Shown piece after piece: positions 1 to 8,911 of a stretch of 18,078 bases of DNA. Origin of the DNA: Sulfuritalea sp. (lineage in GTDB: Bacteria; Pseudomonadota; Gammaproteobacteria; Burkholderiales; Rhodocyclaceae); NCBI GenBank assembly GCA_016712985.1, contig JADJQA010000066.1:1-18078 (forward strand), given 5' to 3'. Both the position numbers and the translations under genes were made by a program. The notes beneath the pieces are model-generated. The model ran no database searches. It was not told the origin of the DNA and saw nothing but the letters and a program-made list of their open reading frames with translations. Positions within the stretch are counted from its first letter, which is position 1; each line of letters opens with the position of its first letter.

Positions 1-1734
1 GGCACCGACGGCGACGACACCATTGGTGGCACCGGCGTGGACGATCGTATCTCTGGGCTCGCCGGCAACGACCTGATCTGGGGCGGAGCAGGCAACGACA
101 TGCTCACCGGCGGCATCGGCACCGACGGCCTCAACGGCGGACTGGGCGACGACACCTATGTCTTCAGTGCCGGCGACGGCGCGACGCTGGACGGCACCCC
201 GGCGGGCGTGGCCGAGACCCTGGCCGACGAAGGCGGCAAGGACACGATCCGCTTCGCCGCGGGCGTCGATGCGCAGAACCTCGTCCTCACCGACAACCTC
301 GATGGCAGCCTGGTGATCGACTACTCGGCCGCCGGCCAGCCGCTGGACCGACTGCTGATCGCCCAGGGTCTGGACGGGCGCATCGAGCGCATGGAAGTCG
401 GCGCCGGCGACACGGCGAGGACGCTGAGCACCACGCAGTTGATCGGCGAATTCGGCAACGGCCTCTACCACGGCACGGATACGGAAGGCCGCCTACACGG
501 AGTGACGGCGGACGAGCTGTCGCTGCATCTGGGGGCCAACCGCGAACTGGTGCTGCAGGTCGGTAGCGAGATGGCCGATACGCTGACCTTCACCCGCTTC
601 GATGCGGCCAGCGTGGCCGCCATCAAGGCCTTCGACAGTGTCGAGTTCGATGACAGGAAGCACGCTGAGCTCCGCCGCACTTTGATAGCCAGGGGATTCG
701 ATATTTCGGGGACCGTTGAAGCCGATAGCATCACCGGCACCAATGTCACCGACCGCATCACGGGCGGCGCGGGCGACGACTGGATCGACGGCGGGACCGG
801 CGATGACGTGTTGGCGGGCGAGGGCGGCAACGATGTGCTGCGGGGCGGCATCGGCAACGACACCTATCGCTTCGCTACCGGCGCGGGACTGGACACCGTG
901 ATCGATGTCGCAGGCATCAACGCCGTCGAGTTCGGCGCCGGCTTGTCGGCGGCGTCCATGACGGTGACCCAGGGCGTCGGCGACGATGGCCAGCGCTACC
1001 TTGATCTGGATTTCGGCAATGGTGACCGGCTTTCGATTCAGCGGGGCGAACTGGACAAGGTTCAGTCATTTCACTTCGCGGACGGCACGACGCTGACCAC
1101 GGGCGATGTGCTGGCGTCGATGCCCAGCGTGATTCTCATCGGCGAGGCGGGCGCCGATGTCCTCCAGGGGCACGCGGGCGACGATCTGCTGATGGGTCGG
1201 GACGGTGACGACATGCTCGTCGGCGCGGCGGGCAACGACATGCTGGTCGGCGGCGCCGGAAACGATACCTTGTCTGGCGGCGACGGCATGGACTGGTTGG
1301 GCGGCGAGGCCGGTGACGACCAGCTTGCCGGTGGCGCAGGTGTCGATACCTATCTGTTCGCGGCGGGATCGGGCCAGGACACGGTGGTCGAAGCCGCTGG
1401 GGAGCAGTCCGTGTTGCAACTCGGGGCTGGGGCGAGTGCGGCGAACCTGCGGGCCAGTCGCGCCGGCGACGATCTGCTGCTGAAGCTGGACAACGGCGCC
1501 GACAGTTTGCGCTTCGCTGACTACTACGCCGATACAAATGCCGGCACGAACGGGCAGGTGACGACCGACGACGGCGCGACCATGACGCTAGCGGCGTTTG
1601 TCGAGGCGACTGGACATGTCCCGCAGTCGGTGGCCGAGGCTTGTGCGAAGTATCGCAACTGGTGCGCGGCGACGTGGCCGGCTACCCGTCCAGAGAGGGT
1701 TATCAACTGGAGGCCGATGGGTCGTGGCGTTTAG
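1..1734 (+). CDS. RTX calcium-binding repeat protein, first open segment (5' partial)
   Basis: The frame is open from base 1, so the true start lies upstream; the GTG at 37 is internal. Three blocks of RTX nonapeptides are visible at residues about 1-55, 248-290 and 385-455, with motifs such as AGNDLIWGGAGNDMLTGG and AGDDWIDGGTGDDVL. Between them are non-repeat beta-rich linkers that end in SFHFADGTTLTTGDVL, an HCBP-related type segment. After about base 1655 this frame loses its character and the protein-like reading moves to frame 3 (GYPSREGYQLEADGSW). The last 25 or so residues before the TAG at 1732-1734 are therefore probably out of frame. The segment is part of the giant secreted calcium-binding protein. 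It would fold as a calcium-stabilised beta-roll after export (family knowledge). Confidence 0.8.
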   Translation, partial: GTDGDDTIGGTGVDDRISGLAGNDLIWGGAGNDMLTGGIGTDGLNGGLGDDTYVFSAGDGATLDGTPAGVAETLADEGGKDTIRFAAGVDAQNLVLTDNLDGSLVIDYSAAGQPLDRLLIAQGLDGRIERMEVGAGDTARTLSTTQLIGEFGNGLYHGTDTEGRLHGVTADELSLHLGANRELVLQVGSEMADTLTFTRFDAASVAAIKAFDSVEFDDRKHAELRRTLIARGFDISGTVEADSITGTNVTDRITGGAGDDWIDGGTGDDVLAGEGGNDVLRGGIGNDTYRFATGAGLDTVIDVAGINAVEFGAGLSAASMTVTQGVGDDGQRYLDLDFGNGDRLSIQRGELDKVQSFHFADGTTLTTGDVLASMPSVILIGEAGADVLQGHAGDDLLMGRDGDDMLVGAAGNDMLVGGAGNDTLSGGDGMDWLGGEAGDDQLAGGAGVDTYLFAAGSGQDTVVEAAGEQSVLQLGAGASAANLRASRAGDDLLLKLDNGADSLRFADYYADTNAGTNGQVTTDDGATMTLAAFVEATGHVPQSVAEACAKYRNWCAATWPATRPERVINWRPMGRGV

Positions 1735-2610
1735 TGCCACGACAGTGCAGCAGGCGGGTGCCGACACGATCATGACATCGACCCGGCTGGCCATGAATGG
1801 CGTGGTCTTCGAGGCGCAGACCGGAGCGGACCTGCAATACCCGGCGACCTTTGCCCGCGACGAGTGGGAGCGCGAGCAGACCACGTCGGCGGTCGGTTCC
1901 GTCCAGCGTGTGGTGAACACGACGGGGCGGCAGGATTTTGGTGGCGGGGAAGGCGCACCGTATTTTGTGTCCAGTGCGTCGCTGTCGGCCCGCCATGAAC
2001 TGGTTCTCTCGCTTCGATACATGAACGAGTGGGAGAGAAAACAGGCTGAGGCCACCGGCAACTACGACGATCATTGGACGGTCAGGCGAAAACGACAATG
2101 ATCCCGCCGTGGAGCCCTCCGGCGGGAGCGACGATCAGCCAGGTGATGGATAGAAATGGCACGCTGACGGGTGTCTGGGTCACTCCCCGCCAGCCAACCG
2201 GTTATTGAAACGTCGACGACGACGCTGGTCAGCGACAACGGCACGCGCACGATGACGATTCCCGAACTGACGCTGGGTGCGGGACAACGGACGAGGTCGG
2301 CCTGTATTTCCATGGCATGGTGGATGGCGGAGCCGGTGACGACTTTCTGCGGGCGGGCTTTTTTCATCGATGGCACCGGGCTGTACCCGGCATGGCAGAT
2401 GCACGGTGGCGGCCTGCTGTATGGTAATGACGGCAACGACTATCTTTCCGGGTCCACGGGCTTTGGCTATCAGGACGGCGACAATGTCCTGATCGGCGGC
2501 CGCGGTCGCGATGTGCTGGCCGGTGGCGGGGGCGCAGATACTTTCATGTTGCTGGAGGAGGATGCGTCGACTACATCATGGATGTGGGTCGGCCGCCGAC
2601 TATCGCATCG
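1646..2610 (+). pseudogene. Frame-broken linker region of the RTX protein
   Basis: Protein-like sequence continues through this stretch but hops between all three forward frames about eight times. Pieces are GYPSREGYQLEADGSW (frame 3), an ARDEWEREQTTSAVGSVQ segment (frame 2, open 1598-2101), MIPPWSPPAGATISQVMD then GVWVTPRQPTGY (frame 1), TLVSDNGTRTMTIPEL (frame 2), EVGLYFHGMVDGGAGDDF (frame 1) and GNDGNDYLSG through DVLAGGGGADTFML (frame 2). One jump coincides with the T6 run at 2359-2364. The content is a non-repeat linker between RTX blocks that I cannot assign to a named domain. Whether the lesions are real decay or base-calling errors cannot be decided from sequence alone. Confidence 0.6.
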
Positions 2611-5525
2611 ATTGGCGCCACAGCGGCGACGTAGTATTTGCCGATCCGGCCTTGTACGCCATCGCCGGCAACGACTATGCCGCGCTGGAGCCCTGGTACG
2701 TCAGCGACATCGTGCCGGATACGGTGGTCTTCGGCGCCGGCGTTGGCGCGGCGAATATCTCTGTCTTTATGTCCGACTCACCCACCGAGAATCAGGGGCC
2801 GCAGTACGACCCTGTGCTGCAGATCATGGCAGCCCAAGGCACAGGCGCGCAGATCACCCTGGCCAGGGCCGACGACTTGGCGGGAACCGGCATCGAATAC
2901 GTGGCCTTCGCCGACGGCACGCGCCTGAGCATCGGCGAGGTAGTGGCGCGGTTGGACCAGGATCAGGATGTCCATGGTTCCAGACTGCGCGACGTGATTT
3001 GCACCGGAGCGGGAGACGACAGGATCGATGGCGGAGCCAACCACGATGTGCTGGCTGGCGGTGCTGGCAATGACACCTACGTGATCGGTCGCAACACCGG
3101 TTTCGATGCGATCGATCAGGGCAATGCGGGAGCGGCCGATGCCGACGTGATCGAATTTGCCGCGGACGTGACACCCGGCGAGGTGACGCTGTCGAGGGAT
3201 GCGACGGGTCTGACGCTACGGGTTGCGGCTACCGGCGCTGGGGCGCTGGTGGCCGGCTGGACAACGGATTCCAGTCTGGTCGTGAAATTCGCCAACGGTA
3301 CTGCCTGGGATGCCGCGGCGATTGATGCAGCGATGCCGGTCATCGGGACAACCGGGCCGGACGTCCTGTACGGCGGCAGTGTCGGCAAGTCGATGTACGG
3401 CAATGGTGGCGACGATGTCCTCTACGGCGAGGGCGGGAATGACACGCTCTTCGGCGGCGTCGGCAACGACATCCTCGACGGTGGCGCGGGAAACGATCTT
3501 CTGGCAAGCGAAGCCGGCGACGACGTCTACGTCTTCGGCCGTGGTGACGGCGCCGATAACGTGTTGTTCAGCGCCGGTTCCGGCGGCAGCGACACGCTGC
3601 GCTTCAAGCCCGGCGTCGCGCCGGGCGACGTCACGCTGGTCAAGTACTTCGGCGGTTACAAGCTGACGATCGACGACAGCGGCGATTCGATCCAGTTCGG
3701 CGCAGGGGTGCCATTGACGCGCCTGGAATTCTCCCCTTTGACGGGCTCGGGACAAGCGGGCACGGTATGGGACGGCTCGGTTCTGGCGGCAACGCCCATC
3801 TACAAGCAGGGCAGCGCGGCTGCCGACAGCCTTGGAGGAACCACGGGTGCGGACTATCTGGCCGGGCTGAGCGGCGATGATTCGCTGTCTGGCAATGCGG
3901 GCAACGACGTGCTGGACGGTGGCGTGGGCAACGACACCCTCTATGGCGATGCCGGCAACGATATCTTTCTGTTCGGCCGCGGCGATGGATCGGACACGAT
4001 TATCCAGTCGTCGGCATTGGCCGGCGACAGCGACGTGATCCGCTTCAAGGCCGGCGTGCGGCCCTCCGATGTCGTCCTGACGCGGGATGGCGTCAGCGAC
4101 TACGGTGGCGTGCGGTTGACAATCGCCGACACCGGCGATTCGATAGGAATTGTTGGCCAGGGCAGCGCGGGCTTCACCACTTACAACGTGCCGCGCGTCG
4201 AGTTCGCGGATGGCACGGTGTGGGCCTCGTCTGTGTTGCGCTCTGTGATCGCCAAATTTGTGGCCGGTCCCGACACCTATAGCTTGAGCGGCACCAACGG
4301 CCCCGACATGCTGGACGGTACGCTAGGCGGAACGATCCTCTCCGGTTTCGACGGTAACGACACCCTGGTTGGCGGACCGGGGCCGCGAGTCGATCTCTAC
4401 GGCGGTGCCGGCAACGACACACTGGTCATCGGCGAAGCCACGCCTTGGACGCGGGTGATCCAGAGCGGCGCCACGGGCGGCGACGAGGACGTGGTGCGCT
4501 TCGCCGCGAGCGTAAAGCCGGAGAACGTGATGCGCATCCACTGGGGCAATGATCTGGCGCTGCTCGACACGAGGTCGGGCAGCCTGGTCAGCCTCGTCAA
4601 CTGGGTGACGCCCTACGCTGACCAGCCACACGTGGCGTGTGTCGAGTTTGCCCCTTCTACAGGCTCAGGACAGCCTGGCACGGTATGGGATCAAACTACG
4701 CTCGGCAGCGGCTGGCTTACGGCCACGATCATCAACGGTGGTGACGGTAACGATCATTACTCCGGTGCAAGCGGCTCCGATGTGCTGATGGGGCTGGCCG
4801 GTGACGATGTATTGCGGAGCAACGGAGGCGACGACATCCTGATCGGCGGCGCCGGCAACGACCATCTGAACGGCGGCGCGGGCAACGACACATTCATCGT
4901 CGGTCGCGGGCAGGGTTCCGATTACATCGCCTGGTCGTTCGACGCGCAAGCAGGCGATGTCGATGTGCTGCGCTTTGCACCGGGCGTGACGGCGGCGGAC
5001 ATCGACGCCAGCCGCGAATACAGCGATCTGAAGCTGACCATCCGCGACACCGGCGAAACGACAACGGTGGCCAGTTGGTTCTATCTGGCCTTCAACGGTT
5101 TTCAGGCACCGCGGGTGATGTTTGCCGACGGGTCGCAACTGGATGAGGCGGTACTGCGGGCGCTGCCGTTGGTGATCACCGGAACCGAGGAGGCCAATAC
5201 GCTGTATGGATCGTCGATGAACGATCGCCTGTATGGCCTGGGAGGCAACGACAGCTTGCTTCGGGCAGGACGGCAACGATCTGCTGGATGGCGGCAGCGG
5301 CAACGATTGGCTGTACGGCGGCGCGGGCAACGATACCTTTGTCGTCGGCCGTGGCCTCGGCAACGACCTCGTGCACACCGACGATGCGGCTCCCGGCGAC
5401 ATCGATACCGTGATGTTTGCGGCGGATGTCGCTGCCGCGGATGTATCCGTTTCCCGCTATTTTGGCGACTTGATGCTGACCATCGACGCCACCGGCGAAA
5501 CCACGACGGTGGCAGGCTGGTTTGA
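2511..5525 (+). CDS. RTX calcium-binding repeat protein, second long open segment
   Basis: This is the longest uninterrupted frame of the RTX gene (frame 3). The convincing coding part runs from about 2604 (DYRIDWRHSGDVVFADP) to about 5258; the ends are read-through in the wrong frame. It holds five to six modules of roughly 440-475 bp. Each has a run of RTX nonapeptides (for example GGVGNDILDGGAGNDLLA), then YVFGRGDGxDxI, then a VIRFKAGVxPSDVVLTR segment, and finally an EFADGTVW-type HCBP-related segment. Two of these last segments are altered by an in-frame insert (SPLTGSGQAGTVWD and APSTGSGQPGTVWD). An extra C near 5258 moves the frame: GNDSLLRAG should read GNDSLFGQDGNDLLDGG, which continues in the next segment. 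No start codon or ribosome site supports an independent gene here. Confidence 0.8.
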   Translation: MCWPVAGAQILSCCWRRMRRLHHGCGSAADYRIDWRHSGDVVFADPALYAIAGNDYAALEPWYVSDIVPDTVVFGAGVGAANISVFMSDSPTENQGPQYDPVLQIMAAQGTGAQITLARADDLAGTGIEYVAFADGTRLSIGEVVARLDQDQDVHGSRLRDVICTGAGDDRIDGGANHDVLAGGAGNDTYVIGRNTGFDAIDQGNAGAADADVIEFAADVTPGEVTLSRDATGLTLRVAATGAGALVAGWTTDSSLVVKFANGTAWDAAAIDAAMPVIGTTGPDVLYGGSVGKSMYGNGGDDVLYGEGGNDTLFGGVGNDILDGGAGNDLLASEAGDDVYVFGRGDGADNVLFSAGSGGSDTLRFKPGVAPGDVTLVKYFGGYKLTIDDSGDSIQFGAGVPLTRLEFSPLTGSGQAGTVWDGSVLAATPIYKQGSAAADSLGGTTGADYLAGLSGDDSLSGNAGNDVLDGGVGNDTLYGDAGNDIFLFGRGDGSDTIIQSSALAGDSDVIRFKAGVRPSDVVLTRDGVSDYGGVRLTIADTGDSIGIVGQGSAGFTTYNVPRVEFADGTVWASSVLRSVIAKFVAGPDTYSLSGTNGPDMLDGTLGGTILSGFDGNDTLVGGPGPRVDLYGGAGNDTLVIGEATPWTRVIQSGATGGDEDVVRFAASVKPENVMRIHWGNDLALLDTRSGSLVSLVNWVTPYADQPHVACVEFAPSTGSGQPGTVWDQTTLGSGWLTATIINGGDGNDHYSGASGSDVLMGLAGDDVLRSNGGDDILIGGAGNDHLNGGAGNDTFIVGRGQGSDYIAWSFDAQAGDVDVLRFAPGVTAADIDASREYSDLKLTIRDTGETTTVASWFYLAFNGFQAPRVMFADGSQLDEAVLRALPLVITGTEEANTLYGSSMNDRLYGLGGNDSLLRAGRQRSAGWRQRQRLAVRRRGQRYLCRRPWPRQRPRAHRRCGSRRHRYRDVCGGCRCRGCIRFPLFWRLDADHRRHRRNHDGGRLV
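3732..3760 (+). repeat. Short dispersed repeat inserted in frame in an HCBP-related segment (copy 1)
   Basis: The usual EFADGTVWD closing segment is here EFSPLTGSGQAGTVWD, a net gain of seven codons. The extra DNA includes CCCCTTTGACGGGCTCGGG, which resembles the CTTCGACAGGCTCAGG repeat that I recall as abundant in environmental proteobacterial genomes. The insert preserves the frame. Confidence 0.5.
4650..4679 (+). repeat. Short dispersed repeat inserted in frame in an HCBP-related segment (copy 2)
   Basis: This is the same position in a second module: EFAPSTGSGQPGTVWD in place of EFADGTVWD, again plus seven codons. The DNA CCCCTTCTACAGGCTCAGG differs from copy 1 at a handful of bases. The phenylalanine codons before the two inserts are exactly 918 bp apart. 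Confidence 0.5.
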
Positions 5526-7119
5526 CCGCGTGGAAAGCGGCTATTCCGCGCCGCGAGTAGGTTTTGCCGACGGCACGTCATGGAATGCCACGACGCTGTC
5601 GACGCTGTCAATGCGCACCACCGGAACATCGCGCGGTGAAGACCTGCGCGGTGGCGATGGCGACGACCTGATCCAGGGCTTTGGCGGCGACGACAACCTC
5701 CATGGCAATCAAGGCGACGATACGCTGATCGGTGGTGCGGGCGACGATCAACTGGTCGGCGGGCCTGGCAGCGATGTCTATGTATTTGGACGGGGCGACG
5801 GGGTGGACAGCATCGACCTATCGACGGCTGGATCTGATGATGTCGACGTCGGTTCGCTTCGCGTCGGATGTAGTGCCGGGCGAGGTTCAGGCCGAGAGCG
5901 ATGGCGATGGCAATCTGGTGCTGACCTTTCGGGAGCCGGGGAAGACCCGGACGACGTGGATCGGCTCGTGCTGCGGAACTGGTTCGAAGCGGACGGCGAG
6001 CGGCGCGTGTCGCGGGTCGAGTTTGCCGACGGGACGGTATGGGACGAGGCGGCATTGCTCGCGGCCACCGCGTCGGTGATTACCGGCAGCGAAGAAAACG
6101 ACGAACTGGATGGTACGCCGAGCAATGACACGATGCTTGGCCTGGAAGGTGATGACGAGATTTGGGGGGAGGCCGGTGACGATCTTATAGAGGGCGGTCT
6201 GGGTAACGATTTCCTCGCCGGCGGTCCCGGCAACGATGTGTATGTCTTCAATCGCGGCGATGGCTGGGATTCCATCCATCAGTTCGAAGCCGGTGATGAA
6301 GACGTCGATATTGTGCGCTTCGGTGCCGGTATTGCCGCGGACGACCTGGCCATCGGGCGTAGCGGCGACGATCTGGTCCTTTTGCTTGGCATGGACGGCG
6401 ATGGCGTGCTGCTGTCGAACTGGTTCTACGACGATGTTCCGCTGGCAGGGGTCGAGTTCGCCGATGGCAGCGGTTGGGATGCGGAAGAGTTGGCGGCAAT
6501 GGCCCAGGCGTCGAGTCTGATCGTCGGCTCGTCCGGCAGCGACGAACTCGGTGGTACCGATTTCGGCGACACAATGCACGGCCTGGCGGGTACGGATTGG
6601 CTCTCTGGCGGCGATGGCGGGGACAGACTCTACGGCGGCGACGGCACTGACCGCCTGTTCGGCGGGGCAGGTGACGACACGCTGATCGGCGGCGCCGGCA
6701 ACGATCGACTGCGGGGCGACGTCGGAGACGATACCTATGTTTTCAATCGCGGAGATGGCGACGACCAGATCTTCAACTATCGTGACGAAGAGGAGGGCGC
6801 TACGATCGGTCTCGATGTGATTCTGCTCGGTGGCGACATCGCCCCGGACAAAGTCCGCATTTTCGCTTTTGACGATGAAGGTGAGTTGGTCGTCGGCCTT
6901 TCCCTGGCCGATGAGGAGGATGGTTCCGTCGGGATCTACGGCGATCTGGCGGACCTTCCCGCGGTGCGCTTTGCGGATGGCACTGTAAGGGATGGCGATA
7001 CCCTGCGCGCGATGATCGTCAATACCGAAGGCACGGAACTCGACGACCTGCTGGTGGGGACTGGCGGCGGCGATGTCCTGCGCGGCGGCGCGGGCTACGA
7101 CACGACTCTTCGGTCTTGA
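5233..7119 (+). CDS. RTX calcium-binding repeat protein, third open segment
   Basis: This frame 1 segment continues the previous one from about 5260 (FGQDGNDLLDGGSGNDWLYG). It carries about four RTX/HCBP-related modules, with FADGTSWNATTL, EFADGTVWDEAALL, EFADGSGWDAEEL and RFADGTVRDGDTL closing each one. Between about 5845 and 5945 the open frame is nonsense-like. The family pattern (VRFASDVVPGEV, then DGDGNLVLTFREPG) lies in frame 2 there, so a pair of compensating indels is present. The TGA at 7117-7119 is also local: RGGAGYDTTLRS-stop should read AGYDT-LFGLEGNDTLSGG, which needs one base fewer near 7104 and one more near 7119, after which the same frame resumes. Conserved acidic RTX residues are otherwise intact. 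Confidence 0.8.
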   Translation: MAWEATTACFGQDGNDLLDGGSGNDWLYGGAGNDTFVVGRGLGNDLVHTDDAAPGDIDTVMFAADVAAADVSVSRYFGDLMLTIDATGETTTVAGWFDRVESGYSAPRVGFADGTSWNATTLSTLSMRTTGTSRGEDLRGGDGDDLIQGFGGDDNLHGNQGDDTLIGGAGDDQLVGGPGSDVYVFGRGDGVDSIDLSTAGSDDVDVGSLRVGCSAGRGSGRERWRWQSGADLSGAGEDPDDVDRLVLRNWFEADGERRVSRVEFADGTVWDEAALLAATASVITGSEENDELDGTPSNDTMLGLEGDDEIWGEAGDDLIEGGLGNDFLAGGPGNDVYVFNRGDGWDSIHQFEAGDEDVDIVRFGAGIAADDLAIGRSGDDLVLLLGMDGDGVLLSNWFYDDVPLAGVEFADGSGWDAEELAAMAQASSLIVGSSGSDELGGTDFGDTMHGLAGTDWLSGGDGGDRLYGGDGTDRLFGGAGDDTLIGGAGNDRLRGDVGDDTYVFNRGDGDDQIFNYRDEEEGATIGLDVILLGGDIAPDKVRIFAFDDEGELVVGLSLADEEDGSVGIYGDLADLPAVRFADGTVRDGDTLRAMIVNTEGTELDDLLVGTGGGDVLRGGAGYDTTLRS

Positions 7120-7131
7120 GGCAACGACACG

Positions 7132-8349
7132 TTGTCGGGCGGCGGCAATGGAGGAGCCATCGATGGCGGCGAGGGCGGGGGCGGCGGCGGCTTGGATTTC
7201 GATTGGCTGCGAGGAGGTACGGGCGACGATGTCTATGAATTCAATCGCGGCGACGGCAAGGTGCGAATCAGCAATTGGGACGCAGGTGACGACGTCGTTC
7301 GATTCGGCGCGGGAATTGGCGCGGACAATGCAACTTTCAACCGCGACGGCGTATATGTTCTTTCGATCGCGGACACGGCTGACTCGATCAACATCGAATC
7401 CGAACTGACGACCCTGCCACGCGTTGAATTTTCCGACGGCACGGTCTGGAATCGCGGCACTCTGCTGGCGATGGCCACCGGGAACCTGGCTACCGAGGGC
7501 GACGACCTGCTGGCCAGCACCGCCGCGAATTCCGTTTTGGACGGTGGCGAAGGCGATGACACCTACTTTGTCGGCAGCGGCCCGGCGGTGACGCATATTG
7601 CGGACAGTGCGGGCGCGGATACCCTGGTGCTCGACGGCCTGACGCCGGACGATATCGAGCTGGGCGTCGGTTCGCTGAAGATAACGGTCAAGGCGACCGG
7701 ACAGGAAATCCATCTCGATGATTTCGACCCGGATAATCCCTATGCCGAAGGCGGTATCGAGTACGTCCTCTTTGCCGACGGGACGGTCTTGAGCAAGGAG
7801 GGACTGATCGACGCGCTGGGCTTCCATCCGATCGGGACGAGCGGCGACGATGTCCTTTTGGGAACATCGTTGAACGACGTGATTACTGGACTGCCAGGCA
7901 ATGACACCCTGGTTGGTCGGGGCGGCAACGACATTCTTGATGGAGGCAGTGGCAACGACACCCTGGACGGCGACCCGGCGGGCATCGCGGTGACTGTCGC
8001 GCTGGATTCGCTGGTGGTATATGCCCGGGGCACGGCGGTAGACGGTATCTTTCCGATCATGGGAAGTGTGGGTCGACGGCGTCAGGCTACAGACCCTGAC
8101 CGTCGACGCCACCGGCTACGCCGCCTACAGCGTGGGCGTTCCGGCGGGGACGCTGGCCGCGGAAGTCGCCGTCACATTTGCCAACGACGCGTACAAGCCG
8201 GAAATCAATCAGGATCGCAACCTCTACGTCGATCAGCTCGTGGTGAATGGCCAAACCATCAAAGCCAACGCCCCCGGGTGCTGCTCGATTTCGGGGTCGG
8301 TGCCGGGGCGTTCGACGACTTCAATACCTACGGGTCCTGGGCGGCCTGA
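7132..8349 (+). CDS. RTX calcium-binding repeat protein, fourth open segment, entering the first carbohydrate-binding-like unit
   Basis: This is the same frame as the preceding segment after a local TGA. It starts in an RTX block (LSGGGNGGAIDGGEGG), followed by two HCBP-related modules ending in EFSDGTVWNRGTLL and LFADGTVLSKEGLI, and an RTX block GNDTLVGRGGNDILDGG. At about 7969 it enters a domain beginning DPAGIAVTVALDSLVVYARG. That domain resembles calcium-dependent xylan-binding modules (CBM60/CBM36), which share the V-V-ARGT, VDG and NDAYxP...DRNLYVD pattern. Compared with the second copy, one extra G at about 8057-8059 throws it out of frame after GIFPIM, so residues from there to about 8276 are spurious. 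A later G loss briefly returns the true reading (LLDFGVGAGAFDDFNTYG) to this frame before it stops. Confidence 0.75.
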   Translation: MSGGGNGGAIDGGEGGGGGGLDFDWLRGGTGDDVYEFNRGDGKVRISNWDAGDDVVRFGAGIGADNATFNRDGVYVLSIADTADSINIESELTTLPRVEFSDGTVWNRGTLLAMATGNLATEGDDLLASTAANSVLDGGEGDDTYFVGSGPAVTHIADSAGADTLVLDGLTPDDIELGVGSLKITVKATGQEIHLDDFDPDNPYAEGGIEYVLFADGTVLSKEGLIDALGFHPIGTSGDDVLLGTSLNDVITGLPGNDTLVGRGGNDILDGGSGNDTLDGDPAGIAVTVALDSLVVYARGTAVDGIFPIMGSVGRRRQATDPDRRRHRLRRLQRGRSGGDAGRGSRRHICQRRVQAGNQSGSQPLRRSARGEWPNHQSQRPRVLLDFGVGAGAFDDFNTYGSWAA

Positions 8350-8911
8350 GTTCCAACGGCGCGTTACGTTTCCGTCTGGTCGGGTCTGACCTGCTCGATG
8401 GGGGAAGCGGGGCCGATACCCTGCGCGGCGGTGTTGGTAACGACGTCTATATCGTCGACAACAGCGGCGATACTGTCGAAGAAGCGCCCAACGCGGGCCA
8501 TGATCTGGTCAGGAGTTCGGTCAGCTACGCGCTGGCCGACAACGTCGAAGACCTGAACCTCACTGGCACGGCCGATAGCGATGCGACGGGGAATGCCGGG
8601 CAGAACCAGTTGGTGGGCAACAATGGCGCCAACCGTCTGGACGGCGGGCAGGGCTGGACTGCCTGGTGGGCGGCCTGGGTGACGACCGCTATGTGGTGGA
8701 GAACCCCGGCGACGTCACCTGGGAAAACCCCACTGCCGGCATCGACAGCGTCGAAAGTTCGATCTCCTGGACCCTCCAGGCCAACACCGAGAACCTGATC
8801 CTTACCGGCAGTGCCGCCATCAACGGCACCGGCAATGCCGACGCCAATTCGCTGCGGGGCAATGCCGGCAGCAACGTGCTGAACGGTGGCGCCGGGGACG
8901 ACACCCTGGAA
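7969..8911 (+). repeat. Super-repeat unit 1 (carbohydrate-binding-like domain plus RTX cycles)
   Basis: Direct tandem unit starting GGCGACCCGG. It is about 99% identical by eye to unit 2, and is 943 bp long because of one gained G and three lost bases relative to a 945-bp (315-codon) intact unit. Substitutions such as GAAGTC versus CAAGTC near 8162/9105 show it is a distinct copy. Confidence 0.85.
8060..8798 (+). pseudogene. First carbohydrate-binding-like/RTX unit, frame-broken part
   Basis: The second copy of the unit acts as a guide. This stretch codes for the rest of the carbohydrate-binding-like domain (frame 2, WVDGVRLQTLTVDATGYA to about 8276), then LLDFGVGAGAFDDF (frame 1), then GGLSSNGALRFRLVGSDLL and RTX-like repeats (frame 3). 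From about 8652 the reading GGLGDDRYVVENPGDVTW is in frame 2. The shifts match one-base differences from copies 2 and 3 in G runs: GGGTG for GGGGTG near 8276, CCTGGGCG for CCTGGGGCG near 8338, and GGGCTGGAC for GGGCCGGGAC near 8652. With these restored the unit is full length, so it is broken only by small indels. Confidence 0.65.

Noticed and set aside
2103..2126. CCCGCCG/CGGCGGG inverted repeat as a terminator
   Set aside because: It lies within RTX coding sequence (PPWSPPAG), has a 10-base loop and no T-run.
5887..8112. 741-codon open frame on the - strand
   Set aside because: It is antisense to the RTX repeats; regular GC-rich codons of the + strand keep the opposite frame open. It has no recognisable domain.
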